A DNA stretch of 64,000 bases from Candidatus Dadabacteria bacterium (GTDB taxonomy: Bacteria > Desulfobacterota_D > UBA1144 > Nemesobacterales > Nemesobacteraceae): the NCBI GenBank assembly GCA_009837205.1, contig VXTZ01000017.1, positions 62,001 through 126,000 of the forward strand, in the 5' to 3' direction. The notes beneath the pieces are model-generated. The model worked only from the letters and a program-made list of their open reading frames with translations. It did no database searches and was not told the origin of the DNA. How positions within the stretch are numbered: position 1 is the stretch's first letter; each line of letters begins with the position of its first letter. Below, piece after piece: positions 1 to 8,667 of this stretch. The position numbers were made by a program, and so were the translations under genes.

Positions 1-1
1 A

Positions 2-877
2 TATAAGGTTGAGTACGATTTCGGAAGAACTGGTGAACTTAAGGACATGAAGCTTTCGTTTGCAAAGAACAAGGCTTTTGTTCCCACGGTTGGTCAGTAC
101 AAGGTTCCGTTCAACAGGGAGGTGCTTAATTCCTCATCCGTCCTTCAGGTTGTAGGCCGTTCGATAATAACCGACTACTTTGAGTACGACAGGGATATCG
201 GTGGTGGTGTTTACGGTTTCCTCGGCGACGGTATGATCCGCTATGAAGCGGGTGTTTTCCAAGGCGAAGGTGCGAACCAGAAGAACGACAAGGGTGACAC
301 TGGTGTGCTCTGGGCAGGAAGGGTTCAGGCGGCCATTATCGGCGGAAAAGCCAAGAGTGTAAAAGAGAATTTCGCCAGGAGGCCAACGCTCACGGTTGCA
401 GCCGCTGTTGCGGGGATAGATGTTGAGGACGGCAATGATGGCAATATAGGAATTCCATCTGGAGAGAGAGCGCTTGAGAGCGGAACAGTCACTTCCTTTA
501 CGGCGGACATAAACTACAGGGATACAAGGTTCAACCTTACCGGTGAGTATGTAGGAAGGTGGGCCAATCCCGATGAGGGCGGAGTAGACACTGCCTATGA
601 TCAGGGTTTCAGGGTTCAGGGCGGTTTCTTCCTTCTTCCGAAAAGGGTTGAGCTTGCATCGAGGTACGCGATGGTCATCTTTGACGATGGGGCCAACGTT
701 CTCGGGGGCAATGACCTTGACAACGTATGGACGTTCACGCAGGGGTTTAGCTACTACCTGAGCGGCAATCACAAGTGGAAAGTGCAGCTTGACTACACGT
801 TCCAGAGGGAAGAGGATCTCGCTGGCGCAGAGTCTGATGAGTCGATGGTGAGAGCGCAGGTTCAGACCTACTTCTAG
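2..877 (+). CDS. outer-membrane porin, phosphate-selective porin O/P type (5' partial)
   Basis: This is the C-terminal part of a beta-barrel outer-membrane channel; the open frame runs in from before the window, so the true start is not visible. The protein shows alternating hydrophobic/polar strands separated by short turns, many aromatic residues, and ends in Gln-Thr-Tyr-Phe. A terminal Phe is the usual recognition signal for the BAM assembly machine. The segment near the start (KNKAFVPTVGQYKVPFNRE) resembles the region of OprO/OprP-like porins in which a strand leads to the 'G..K.PF..E' stretch. Substrate cannot be told from sequence; phosphate or another anion is only the family's default. 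The next gene, trpF, is unrelated. Family call is fairly sure, substrate is not. Confidence 0.8.
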   Translation, partial: YKVEYDFGRTGELKDMKLSFAKNKAFVPTVGQYKVPFNREVLNSSSVLQVVGRSIITDYFEYDRDIGGGVYGFLGDGMIRYEAGVFQGEGANQKNDKGDTGVLWAGRVQAAIIGGKAKSVKENFARRPTLTVAAAVAGIDVEDGNDGNIGIPSGERALESGTVTSFTADINYRDTRFNLTGEYVGRWANPDEGGVDTAYDQGFRVQGGFFLLPKRVELASRYAMVIFDDGANVLGGNDLDNVWTFTQGFSYYLSGNHKWKVQLDYTFQREEDLAGAESDESMVRAQVQTYF

Positions 878-1005
878 GACCCGCGCGAAGGAACAAGTTT
901 TTTCTCCTTTCTTTTAATCTGTTAGGCCAAGACTCCTTGCTTCGGAGACGGCGCGAGGGGCTTTTTTTATTCGCGCTCGGATACGGTTAATTAATTCTGT
1001 CTCAT

Positions 1006-1021
1006 CGGTTAGGATTAACCG
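1006..1021 (+). promoter_or_regulatory. small hairpin with Shine-Dalgarno in the loop, before trpF
   Basis: CGGTTA (1006-1011) and TAACCG (1016-1021) form a perfect 6-bp stem with a 4-base loop GGAT, ending three bases before the trpF ATG at 1025. The only Shine-Dalgarno-like bases, AGGA (1011-1014), lie in the loop and stem end. It could modulate trpF translation, or be a chance structure. Confidence 0.3.
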
Positions 1022-1024
1022 CAA

Positions 1025-1645
1025 ATGACAAGGGTAAAGGTGTGCGGAATAACCAACTCGGAGGACGCGCTCTGCGCGGTGCGACTCGGAGCCTCGGCCC
1101 TCGGTTTTGTTTTCTACGAAAAAAGTCCGAGGTTTATTAGTCCCGAAGAGGCGGGAGAAATAATAAGCCGGATCCCCCCGTTTGTAGCCAAGGTGGGAGT
1201 TTTTGTAAACGCCGAGGCGGATTACCTGAAGGAAGCAAAAGACATCGCGGGTTTTGATGTCTACCAGTTGCACGGGGATGAGACCCCAGAGTTTTGCGCC
1301 GCGTTCGCAGAGAACTACATAAAGGCCATAAGGGTTAAAAATGCGGGAAGTCTTGATGCAGTGGAACTCTACGATACGGACGCATTTCTTTTCGATGCCT
1401 ACTCGCCGGATGCCTACGGAGGCACGGGAGAGAATTTTTCGTGGGACGTTCTTTCCCGCCGGAAACTTGAGGATAAATTCGTTATACTTTCCGGAGGACT
1501 TAACTCGGGCAACGTGCGCGAGGCCATACAGGCGGTGAATCCCCACGCCGTCGACGTGAGTTCCGGGGTTGAAAGCTCCCCGGGCATAAAAGATCATCTT
1601 AAGCTTAAGCTGTTTATGGAGGCCGCGGGTTATGGGCAAGACTAA
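1025..1645 (+). CDS. trpF: phosphoribosylanthranilate isomerase
   Basis: TrpF converts N-(5-phosphoribosyl)anthranilate to CdRP, the third step of tryptophan synthesis, in the cytoplasm. The 206-residue protein is a full-length single-domain TIM barrel. The catalytic Cys7 sits in VKVCGIT and the catalytic Asp is about residue 124 in FLFDAYS. Other family signatures are [18 protein letters not shown] and the late phosphate-binding [10 protein letters not shown]. It starts at an ATG with AGGA ten bases upstream, and its last 14 bases overlap trpB, so the two are translationally coupled. trpE, trpD and trpC are not in the window, so the trp genes are at least partly dispersed. Confidence 0.96.
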   Translation: MTRVKVCGITNSEDALCAVRLGASALGFVFYEKSPRFISPEEAGEIISRIPPFVAKVGVFVNAEADYLKEAKDIAGFDVYQLHGDETPEFCAAFAENYIKAIRVKNAGSLDAVELYDTDAFLFDAYSPDAYGGTGENFSWDVLSRRKLEDKFVILSGGLNSGNVREAIQAVNPHAVDVSSGVESSPGIKDHLKLKLFMEAAGYGQD

Positions 1646-2831
1646 CCGGAAATACAGCTATCCTGACACGGAAGGTCATTTCGGAGACTTCGGAGGTCGT
1701 TACGTCTCAGAAACCCTTATGCCCGCTCTGATCGAGCTTCAGAGGGCCTACGAGGAGGCCGCGGCCGACGAGACTTTTCACGAGGAGATCGATTACTACC
1801 TCAAGCAGTACGCAGGGAGGCCCACACCGCTTTATTACGCCCGCGCGATGACGGAGAGTCTCGGCGGCGCCAAGATTTATCTTAAAAGAGAGGATCTTGC
1901 CCACACCGGAGCGCACAAGATAAACAACACGATAGGCCAGGGGGTTCTCTGCGGGAGGATGGGCAAGGACAGAATAATAGCCGAAACCGGGGCGGGGCAG
2001 CACGGGGTCGCCACGGCCACGGTTGCTGCGCTTTTGAACAAAGAGTGCGTGATATATATGGGGGAGGAGGACACGAAACGCCAAGAGCTTAATGTCTTCC
2101 GCATGAAGCTTCTGGGAGCTGAGGTAAGGCCAGTGGTCTCGGGCACGAAGACACTCAAAGACGCCATGAACGAAGCCATGAGAGACTGGGTTACGAACGT
2201 GAGAAACACCTTCTACATAATAGGAAGCGTCGCCGGTCCCCATCCTTACCCGATGATGGTAAGGGATTTTCAGTCCGTGATCGGGCATGAGGCAATGGAG
2301 CAGATACTCGCCGCCGAGGGAAAGCTTCCCGACACCTTGGTTGCCTGCGTCGGTGGAGGCTCAAACGCCATGGGCCTTTTCTTCCCTTTCATAGAGGAAT
2401 CCGGGGTAAGGAAAATCGGCGTGGAGGCGGCGGGCCATGGTCTTGAGAGCGGCCTTCACTCCGCGACCATAACCGCGGGCTCAGTAGGGGTCCTTCACGG
2501 AAGCAAAACCTACCTGCTCCAGGATGAAGACGGCCAGGTACAGGGCGCCCATTCCGTCGCCGCTGGTCTTGACTACCCGGGCGTGGGTCCCGAGCATTCG
2601 TATTTCCAGGACGCGGGCGAGGTCGATTACGTTTCCGTAACGGACGAAGAAGCGCTCTCGGCGTTTTCCTATCTCTCGGAAGAAGAGGGAATAATACCCG
2701 CGCTTGAAACCGCACACGCAATAGCCCATGTGCGCAAAATCGCTCCGTCCATGTCCCCCGAGCAGATTATAGTTATCTGTCTCTCCGGCCGGGGGGATAA
2801 AGACATACATACCGCTTCCTCTCTTATATGA
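1632..2831 (+). CDS. trpB: tryptophan synthase beta chain
   Basis: TrpB is the PLP-dependent subunit that condenses indole and serine into tryptophan in the alpha2-beta2 complex. At 399 residues it has the usual length of the TrpB1 class. It carries [19 protein letters not shown] near the N-terminus, the PLP lysine at about residue 96 in [20 protein letters not shown], and the phosphate-cradle GGGSNAMG. The start has GGAGG nine bases upstream, inside the end of trpF, which it overlaps by 14 bases. Normally trpA follows directly. Here an opposite-strand helicase gene separates them, and trpA begins about 2.5 kb downstream with its own promoter. Confidence 0.97.
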   Translation: MGKTNRKYSYPDTEGHFGDFGGRYVSETLMPALIELQRAYEEAAADETFHEEIDYYLKQYAGRPTPLYYARAMTESLGGAKIYLKREDLAHTGAHKINNTIGQGVLCGRMGKDRIIAETGAGQHGVATATVAALLNKECVIYMGEEDTKRQELNVFRMKLLGAEVRPVVSGTKTLKDAMNEAMRDWVTNVRNTFYIIGSVAGPHPYPMMVRDFQSVIGHEAMEQILAAEGKLPDTLVACVGGGSNAMGLFFPFIEESGVRKIGVEAAGHGLESGLHSATITAGSVGVLHGSKTYLLQDEDGQVQGAHSVAAGLDYPGVGPEHSYFQDAGEVDYVSVTDEEALSAFSYLSEEEGIIPALETAHAIAHVRKIAPSMSPEQIIVICLSGRGDKDIHTASSLI

Positions 2832-2902
2832 AGCGGCGCGGACCGGTTTTTCTTACCTTACTACTTACACGTTTCAAGGCATTGCAGAAATTGCGAACAA
2901 GT

Positions 2903-5036
2903 TTATAACTCTGACAAGATATTCCAATTTTCTTCGTCAAAGCCTTCGAGAAAAGGAGATGGTTGGGATTGGTTGCCAACAACCAGCAAGCGCCGCATGG
3001 CCCGGCTACATGCTACGAAGAAGGTTCTGCGCAACTTTTGATCACTTTCCGATTGATCTTCATCGCTACCACTTCTTACTTTCCAAGGCATCTCGTTTCT
3101 TTTAAGTCCTACTACGGCGACAACAGGGAACTGGAGTCCTTTCGCAGCATGCATAGTCATCACCTTTATTCCCCTATGGGTAAGATCTACCTCAGCGGGT
3201 TTCATAGCTACTGCGTTGAATTTGCTAGGAAGTGCGTCAGCTATTTTCTCACAGTATGCGTTTGTTGGGCACAGAACCGCTGCACATCCGAGGCCGACTC
3301 GTTCTTCAAGAAGAGAACGAGGGATCCATTCTTTGAGTATTTTAGATTCTTGTTCTTCGGAGGTATAGGAAAGATCGGGCATTTCTCCTTGGAGAACATG
3401 TTGTTCGTTCAGTGTTTCATCATCTATTTGTTTATCAGTATCAAGGATATGGCGTATAGCATCCATAATTTCACGTGTCGTGCGATAATTGCGTTGAAAG
3501 ATCGTCGAGCGTCCCCGGAAGTCAAGATCTTCCTGAACGCGCTTCCAGGAAAATCCCGAGTTATATATAGACTGGTTGCGATCAGCAGTTACGAAAACAT
3601 TTTTCGAGTTGCTAACTAGTTTAAGACACATCCGCAATGCAATGGGAAGAATGTCTTGAGCTTCGTCTATGAAAACATAGTCGTAAATCGGTTTTGAATT
3701 CTTTAACGCTGCAGCAAAGCGTTGAGACCGAGTGCAGAGATTTTTACTCGTCAATTCTTTTTGAAAAACTTCCCAGAAACTCCATACATGTTTGCGTTGA
3801 TTCCTTCCAAGTCTTCGGCCCATTCCGATTCGCTCAAATGAAGCATATTGCTCAGCATCAAGGATTTCATTGCCGCCTATCAAATTATCTACTTCTTCAA
3901 ACAGAAACTCTTTATCGTTTTCATCAAAGGGAAATGATTTGTCCTTGGTTTGACAGATTCTGATTGCATTACTCAGAAGATTATTGATCTCGGGATTTCT
4001 TGAGGAATAAAAAATCGGTCTTAAGGTCCAAGTTGACGGCAGATGTTTTTTTACGAGTTCGTCTACGTGTACAATCTCTACCTGCTTTCTAAATTTTTCT
4101 CCGCCCATGAAGCCAATTAACTGTTGTGACGCTCTGACAAGAGACTTAGTATAGGTAGTCAGCAGAATGCGAAGGGGTCTCCGTTCAAAGTCAAACTGGC
4201 TTCGATAATTCCATAGCAGGTTCATGATACAGTGGAGCACCACTGTTGATTTCCCAGACCCGGGTCCGCCCTTAACTATCCATGGTCCTTTGACGTCGTC
4301 AGTTTTGAATCTGTTTGCAAGCGGTTTTTGGGTTTCATCAAGAACTAGCAGAAAAGATTCAAGAGGACGGGAGCCTCCAGCTAGTTCCTCAAGCGCTTCG
4401 ATCGAGCCTAGTTCTCTCTTGGGAGCATTTGCTACCTCTTCTATACGTGGTGGCCAGAGCGAATCAATGATTTTTTCGAGAAGCTTGTCTGGAATACCAC
4501 AGAAAAGTAGCTCTTCTCTAGTCTTGCAATTTAATAAAGGCTGTCGATAGTTCAAAGGAATATTAAGCGAGTCAAGTAATTCATCGTTGAACTCACTTGG
4601 AAGTGGAGCCGAATCAGCATCTTCAGAGTTTACAGACGGTTGTTCATTTAGTGTTTGCTCGTAGGCTTTTGCGAACTCCTCTTGGCTGGGTATGCGTTCA
4701 AGGAGCTTCTGAGCTTGCTCATCAGCGATTATCCGGCTGGTTGGCTGATTTTTGGCTGGGTCGTGTCCCAGCAGGTCGTACACCTTACTACGATGTTCAA
4801 TAAGTAGAAGCGTGACCGTTTTAGATTTCTCATCAACGTGATAGACAGCTCTATACTCATTCAGGCGCAATCGGTAAAGATTTTTCCATCCGTTCAATTT
4901 TTTTTATTGGGGAAACTGAGGTTCCAGGATTTGACCGAAGTCTGTTGCTTTCTCTAGAAAGTTTTTTTCGTATTTTCTCTGGAATTGATGAAATATGTCG
5001 TAATAAGCTATCAGTTATTTGTATGTCGTAATTCAT
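2903..5036 (-). CDS. RelE/ParE-like domain fused to UvrD-type superfamily 1 helicase, frame broken at A8
   Basis: The uninterrupted part (2903-4897, about 664 codons from a TTG) is an SF1 helicase: Walker A GGPGSGKST at about 209-217, Walker B YVFIDEAQD at about 407-415, FVTADRNQSIY, RNYRTT, IKVMTMHAAKGLQFPVV and FFVACSRAMRRLLVV. Its first 45 residues (LYRLRLNEYRAVYHVD, IEHRSKVYD) are the second half of a RelE/ParE toxin fold. I find the missing first half upstream in the +1 frame: ATG at 5036, four bases after GTGAGG, encoding MNYDIQITDSLLRHISSIPE and ending PIKK, which joins KKLNGWKNL if one A of the run 4898-4905 is lost. The full protein would be about 710 residues. The frame may be restored by slippage at A8, or the gene may be broken, or the extra A may be a sequencing error. 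The gene is more AT-rich than its neighbours and sits inside the trp operon, which suggests acquisition. Cellular role unknown; DNA repair or defence are possible. Confidence 0.85.
4898..4905 (-). other. A8 homopolymer at the helicase frame junction
   Basis: On the minus strand the RelE-half frame reads CCA-ATA-AAA-AAA-ATT, whereas the helicase frame needs CCA-ATA-AAA-AAA-TTG. The two differ by one A in a run of eight. The helicase frame itself has TAA immediately upstream (4904-4906), and no Shine-Dalgarno precedes the TTG at 4897, so separate initiation there looks poor. Confidence 0.7.
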
Positions 5037-5361
5037 TGAAACCTCACTCAGAACAATTTCAGATAAAACTGACTTATCAGCTCTCGGAGAATATGTATCG
5101 GAGTTCCAACCAGCTTTTTCAATTAACCCAAACTAATATTCGTGAAGAGAGTTATAGCGTCAAGTTTAGTTCAATCTAAGCTGTAAATTTAATAGGCTGC
5201 AACAAAGGAGAGAGTTGGTAATCGAAAATCGGATGATATTTTCAATTCTTGACAATAACCATACGCGCGTATATAAAGCTTCCGAAGGTTGGAGGTTCGT
5301 TTTTTATTCTGTCTGCTTGCGATTTCTGCGTTTCCAGACTGCCGGCTTCTTATAAAAGCAC
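5037..5361. other. divergent intergenic region between helicase and trpA
   Basis: These 325 bases separate the helicase start (minus) from trpA (plus). I see one strong plus-strand promoter, described separately, and the helicase Shine-Dalgarno at 5041-5047. The rest is AT-rich with no convincing gene, repeat or direct-repeat scar of an insertion. Confidence 0.5.
5249..5277 (+). promoter_or_regulatory. near-consensus sigma-70 promoter for trpA
   Basis: TTGACA (5249-5254) matches the -35 consensus 6/6 and TATAAA (5272-5277) matches the -10 consensus 5/6, with an optimal 17-base spacer. Transcription would start near 5284, about 78 bases before the trpA ATG. This would supply trpA independently of trpFB, from which it is cut off by the helicase gene. 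Confidence 0.75.
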
Positions 5362-6162
5362 ATGGGAAGGATAAAGGAAAAATTCCGCGAACTTCGGGAG
5401 AAAAACAAAGCGGCTTTAATCTGCTATGTTACCGCCGGGGATCCCGATATCGACTTGACCGAGCAGATCATTGACCACCTGGAGGCAAGCAGTGTCGACA
5501 TGGTGGAAATCGGCATACCCTTTTCGGACCCCATGGCGGACGGGCCGGTGATCCAGGCTGCCTCGGAACGGGCTCTTGCTAACTCGACATCCCTCTCCGA
5601 CGTGCTTTCGCTTGTTAAAAGGATAAGGTCCCGCTCGGATATTCCCGTGATACTTTTCGGCTACTACAACCCTTTTTTCTCCTATGGTACCGAGCGATTC
5701 GCGCGCGACGCCCGCGAGGCGGGAGCGGACGGAGTTCTGGTCGTTGATCTTCCGCCCGAGGAAGCCGGGGAACTGAACGTCCATGTCGAGCAAGAGGGGC
5801 TTGACCGCATTTTTTTGCTTGCCCCTACGAGTACCGAAGAAAGGATAGAGATGGTGTCGCAAAACGCCTCGGGTTTTATCTACGTGGTTTCGGTCACCGG
5901 GGTCACAGGAGCACGTCCTGACATGGACTACGATCTCGAGGATCTGGTGGAAAGAATAAAGCACCGCTCTGAGCTTCCCGTCGGGGTAGGTTTCGGGGTG
6001 TCCTCCGCACGCCAGGCTGCCGCGATAGCCTCTTTTTCCGATGCTGTTATCGTGGGGAGCGCCCTTGTGAGAATAATCGAGAGCGGTGGAGAGGGAAGGC
6101 AGGAAATGCTAGGCAGGATTTCAAGCTTCACAGAGGAACTTAGCGCCGCCTGCTACAGATAG
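5362..6162 (+). CDS. trpA: tryptophan synthase alpha chain
   Basis: TrpA cleaves indole-3-glycerol phosphate to indole and glyceraldehyde-3-phosphate and channels indole to TrpB. The 266-residue TIM barrel is full length. The catalytic residues fall at their classical positions, Glu49 in MVEIGIPFSDP and Asp60 in PMADGP. The C-terminal phosphate-binding loop is GVGFGVSSARQ followed by VIVGSALVRII. The start context lacks a clear Shine-Dalgarno, but the N-terminus MGRIKEKFRELREKNKAALI fits the family well. The gene is separated from trpB by the helicase and has its own promoter at 5249-5277. Confidence 0.96.
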   Translation: MGRIKEKFRELREKNKAALICYVTAGDPDIDLTEQIIDHLEASSVDMVEIGIPFSDPMADGPVIQAASERALANSTSLSDVLSLVKRIRSRSDIPVILFGYYNPFFSYGTERFARDAREAGADGVLVVDLPPEEAGELNVHVEQEGLDRIFLLAPTSTEERIEMVSQNASGFIYVVSVTGVTGARPDMDYDLEDLVERIKHRSELPVGVGFGVSSARQAAAIASFSDAVIVGSALVRIIESGGEGRQEMLGRISSFTEELSAACYR

Positions 6163-6183
6163 ATGCTCTGAATTCCAGATACT

Positions 6184-7500
6184 ATGAGTACGAACGGGGA
6201 AAGGCGATATATGTTCATCGGAGAATTTGATATTCTCCTGATGAGCCTTTTTAAGAACAGGGGTAAGGTAACAGAACTTGATTCTCCCGATGACGCGTTC
6301 AAGCAGAAGGGAACCTTTACGCTTATAGTCGTAAACAACGAATTTGCAACCAAGGAGTTTCTGGTATCCCTTGCTCGCAGTTATTCCACGAGCCCGATAG
6401 TTGTTTCCGCCGACGGTAAGAGGCGCAAGGACGGCTATATAGCGAGATACGTGAGATTCGATGAAGTCGCAACCAACCAGATATCCTTTGAGGAGAAGCT
6501 CGCGAGGTCCGATATCTCCGTAAGACTGATAAGAGAGGTTCACCGCGACGCGAAAAAGCTTCTCATACTCGTTCATAACCACCCCGACCCGGACGCGATC
6601 GCAAGCGCCATGGCCCTTCGGACCCTTCTTAGAAGAAACAGGAAAACGGCGACCATAGGCTACCTCGGGGAGAAAATTTCAAGACCCGAGAACGTGGCCA
6701 TGGTGGAGCTTATGGACATAGACTTGCAGGTGATTTCCCCCGATGACATAAAAAATTTCGATTCCATAGCGCTTGTCGATGTGCAGCCCTCTTATTTCAG
6801 AGGCGAGATTGCGGATGTCGATTCGGTGATCGACCATCATCCAATAACCCCCGAGTGCGATGCGAAATTCACAGAGATAAGTTCCGAGGAAGGAGCTACC
6901 GCGACGATCATGACCCGGCTCCTCAGGGCCGCGCAGGTTGAGATTTCCGCAAAACTCTCGACCGCGCTTCTCTACGGTATAAAAACTGACACCATGATTC
7001 TCAACAGGGGTGCGGATCTTGACGACCTTGAAGCGTTCACATATCTCTACAATCAGGCTGACTTGGGTTTGCTCAGGAGAATAGAGTCCAAAAACCTGTA
7101 TTCAGAAGAGATCAAACACTACGGCCAGGCACTCTCAAGACACTGGATAAATGACGGAATAATTTTCATGAACCTGGGAAGGATAGAAAAGGAACATCTT
7201 ATTGCCCAGGTGGCTGACATGGGGATGAGGGTGGAGGGGGTCAACTGGTCTGTTGCCTTCGGAATTGTTTCCGGTTCCCATGTGGTTATATCGATAAGAA
7301 ACAGCGGATCCGTCAAGAGCGCCGGGCGGCTGCTTTTCGAGCTTTTTGACGAAATAGGAAGCGCCGGAGGACATAGATCCTACGCCAAAGCCGTGATTCC
7401 CATGCAAGAAGTGAGGGAACTTATAGGAAAGACCTCGCGCAAGAACATAGAGCAGTGGATCGACAGGGTATTTAGAACCGCGACCGCTCAGAAGGCCTGA
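6184..7500 (+). CDS. DHH/DHHA1 family phosphoesterase with N-terminal TrkA-N-like domain
   Basis: The central domain has the DHH phosphoesterase signatures: motif I HNHPDPDAIAS (about residue 130), IALVDVQPSYF, and DHHPITPEC. The C-terminus has the DHHA1 substrate-binding signature GSAGGHRSYAKAVIP. This architecture is that of NrnA-like oligoribonuclease/pAp phosphatases and related cyclic-dinucleotide phosphodiesterases, Mn-dependent and cytoplasmic. The first 110 residues form a Rossmann-like TrkA-N type regulatory domain, as in a known subgroup. Two starts are possible: ATG 6184, or ATG 6211 which has GGGGAAAGG about six bases upstream and may be preferred. The gene follows trpA by 21 bases and may be co-transcribed. 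Exact substrate is unknown. Confidence 0.88.
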   Translation: MSTNGERRYMFIGEFDILLMSLFKNRGKVTELDSPDDAFKQKGTFTLIVVNNEFATKEFLVSLARSYSTSPIVVSADGKRRKDGYIARYVRFDEVATNQISFEEKLARSDISVRLIREVHRDAKKLLILVHNHPDPDAIASAMALRTLLRRNRKTATIGYLGEKISRPENVAMVELMDIDLQVISPDDIKNFDSIALVDVQPSYFRGEIADVDSVIDHHPITPECDAKFTEISSEEGATATIMTRLLRAAQVEISAKLSTALLYGIKTDTMILNRGADLDDLEAFTYLYNQADLGLLRRIESKNLYSEEIKHYGQALSRHWINDGIIFMNLGRIEKEHLIAQVADMGMRVEGVNWSVAFGIVSGSHVVISIRNSGSVKSAGRLLFELFDEIGSAGGHRSYAKAVIPMQEVRELIGKTSRKNIEQWIDRVFRTATAQKA

Positions 7501-7560
7501 GGATTGAAGCCAACCTCTTTTTTCCGCTGAACCCGGTTTTTCCCTTGCGCTTTTAAAGCT

Positions 7561-7589
7561 ATATTAATGATAGCAAGTCCCATATTAAT
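7561..7589 (+). repeat. two ATATTAAT direct repeats upstream of argC
   Basis: ATATTAAT occurs at 7561-7568 and again at 7582-7589, 21 bases apart (two helical turns), in the leader before argC. ATTAAT is itself palindromic. The arrangement could be a two-site operator, but AT-rich 8-mers recur by chance. Confidence 0.3.
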
Positions 7590-7631
7590 CAAGGTGGATT
7601 TGCGACGAACAGCTTGGTTTCCCAATAGAAG

Positions 7632-8660
7632 ATGAAACTCAAGACGGCAATTCTGGGAGTTACGGGTTATGTCGGCCAGCAGCTTCTTTCCCTTCTGGCG
7701 CGCCATCCTAACATTGATCTGCGGGTGCTTACGTCTGAGAAGTTCTCGGGCAGGAGGGCGGATGAGGCGTTTCCGCATCTTTTGGGCTACTCGGATATTA
7801 TCCTAAGTCCCGTATCGAAAATTCGTGACTCAGAACCTCTCGATCTTCTGTTCTCCTGTCTTCCCGGGGGAACCTCTTCTGTTTTCGTGCGGAAGTTCCT
7901 TGAGAAGGGCGTAAGGGTGATTGATCTCAGCTCCGACTTAAGATTCTCTGACCCTGCCGACTACTCCCAGGCTCACGGCGTAGCGCCGCGCTTTCCCGAA
8001 CTTCTCTCTCAAGCGGTCTACGGACTTAGCGAACTTAACCGCGAGAGAATAAAAAACGCCCCGTTGATTGCTAACGCGGGTTGCTACTCTACCTGCGTTT
8101 CTCTCGCCATAGTGCCTTTTCTTAAAGAGTATGAAGTGGAAAACGACATTATAGTGGACATAAAGTCCTCTTTTTCGACTTCGGGACGAGCGCCGAAACC
8201 CGAGAGTCACTACACCGAGGTAAAGGAGGACGTATCCGCCCGTGGGGCTGGAGGGGATGACCAGAAACATGAGATTCTTCGCGTGCTCGACGATTTCTGC
8301 GGCGTGAAGAAGAAACTGCTTTTCTTTAATACACGTATTCCGGTTAAAAGGGGAATAATGGCCACTTCGTATCTCAGGCTCCGCTCGGAGACCTCCCCCG
8401 ATGAGGTAAGGGAACTTTACGCCGGGTTCTACAGAGATGATGCTTTCGTCCGGGTCTGCGACGAGCCGCCCGGAATGGCGTCTGTTTCCGGTTCCAACTA
8501 TATCTCTTTGGGTTTCTGCGAGCGGGAAGGGCACTTTGTCATCGTCTCGGTTCTTGACAATCTCATGAAGGGAGCCGCGGGCCAGGCCGTTCAGAACATG
8601 AATATAGCCTTTGGATTTTCCGAGGACACTGGACTCGGACAAGTTCCCCTTTTCCCGTGA
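7632..8660 (+). CDS. argC: N-acetyl-gamma-glutamyl-phosphate reductase
   Basis: ArgC reduces N-acetylglutamyl phosphate to the semialdehyde with NADPH in arginine synthesis. The 342-residue protein is full length. The NADPH-binding GVTGYVGQQLL lies at the N-terminus and the catalytic cysteine at about residue 151 in ANAGCYSTCV. The family pattern VIDLSSDLRF and YGLSELNRE are also clear. The ATG follows AGAAG with little spacing. No other arg gene is nearby. The stop codon is followed eight bases later by the ATG of an acyl-AMP ligase, so argC heads a short run with two apparently unrelated genes. Confidence 0.95.
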   Translation: MKLKTAILGVTGYVGQQLLSLLARHPNIDLRVLTSEKFSGRRADEAFPHLLGYSDIILSPVSKIRDSEPLDLLFSCLPGGTSSVFVRKFLEKGVRVIDLSSDLRFSDPADYSQAHGVAPRFPELLSQAVYGLSELNRERIKNAPLIANAGCYSTCVSLAIVPFLKEYEVENDIIVDIKSSFSTSGRAPKPESHYTEVKEDVSARGAGGDDQKHEILRVLDDFCGVKKKLLFFNTRIPVKRGIMATSYLRLRSETSPDEVRELYAGFYRDDAFVRVCDEPPGMASVSGSNYISLGFCEREGHFVIVSVLDNLMKGAAGQAVQNMNIAFGFSEDTGLGQVPLFP

Positions 8661-8667
8661 CGGGGCG

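Noticed and set aside
951-976. GCGCGA...TCGCGC inverted repeat with a T7 run, as terminator of the porin gene
   Set aside because: The T-run lies inside the loop rather than after the stem, so it does not have intrinsic-terminator geometry.
4985-5179. 64-codon plus-strand frame in the helicase-trpA gap
   Set aside because: It lies opposite the reconstructed RelE-half coding sequence and has no ribosome-binding site, so it is a shadow frame.
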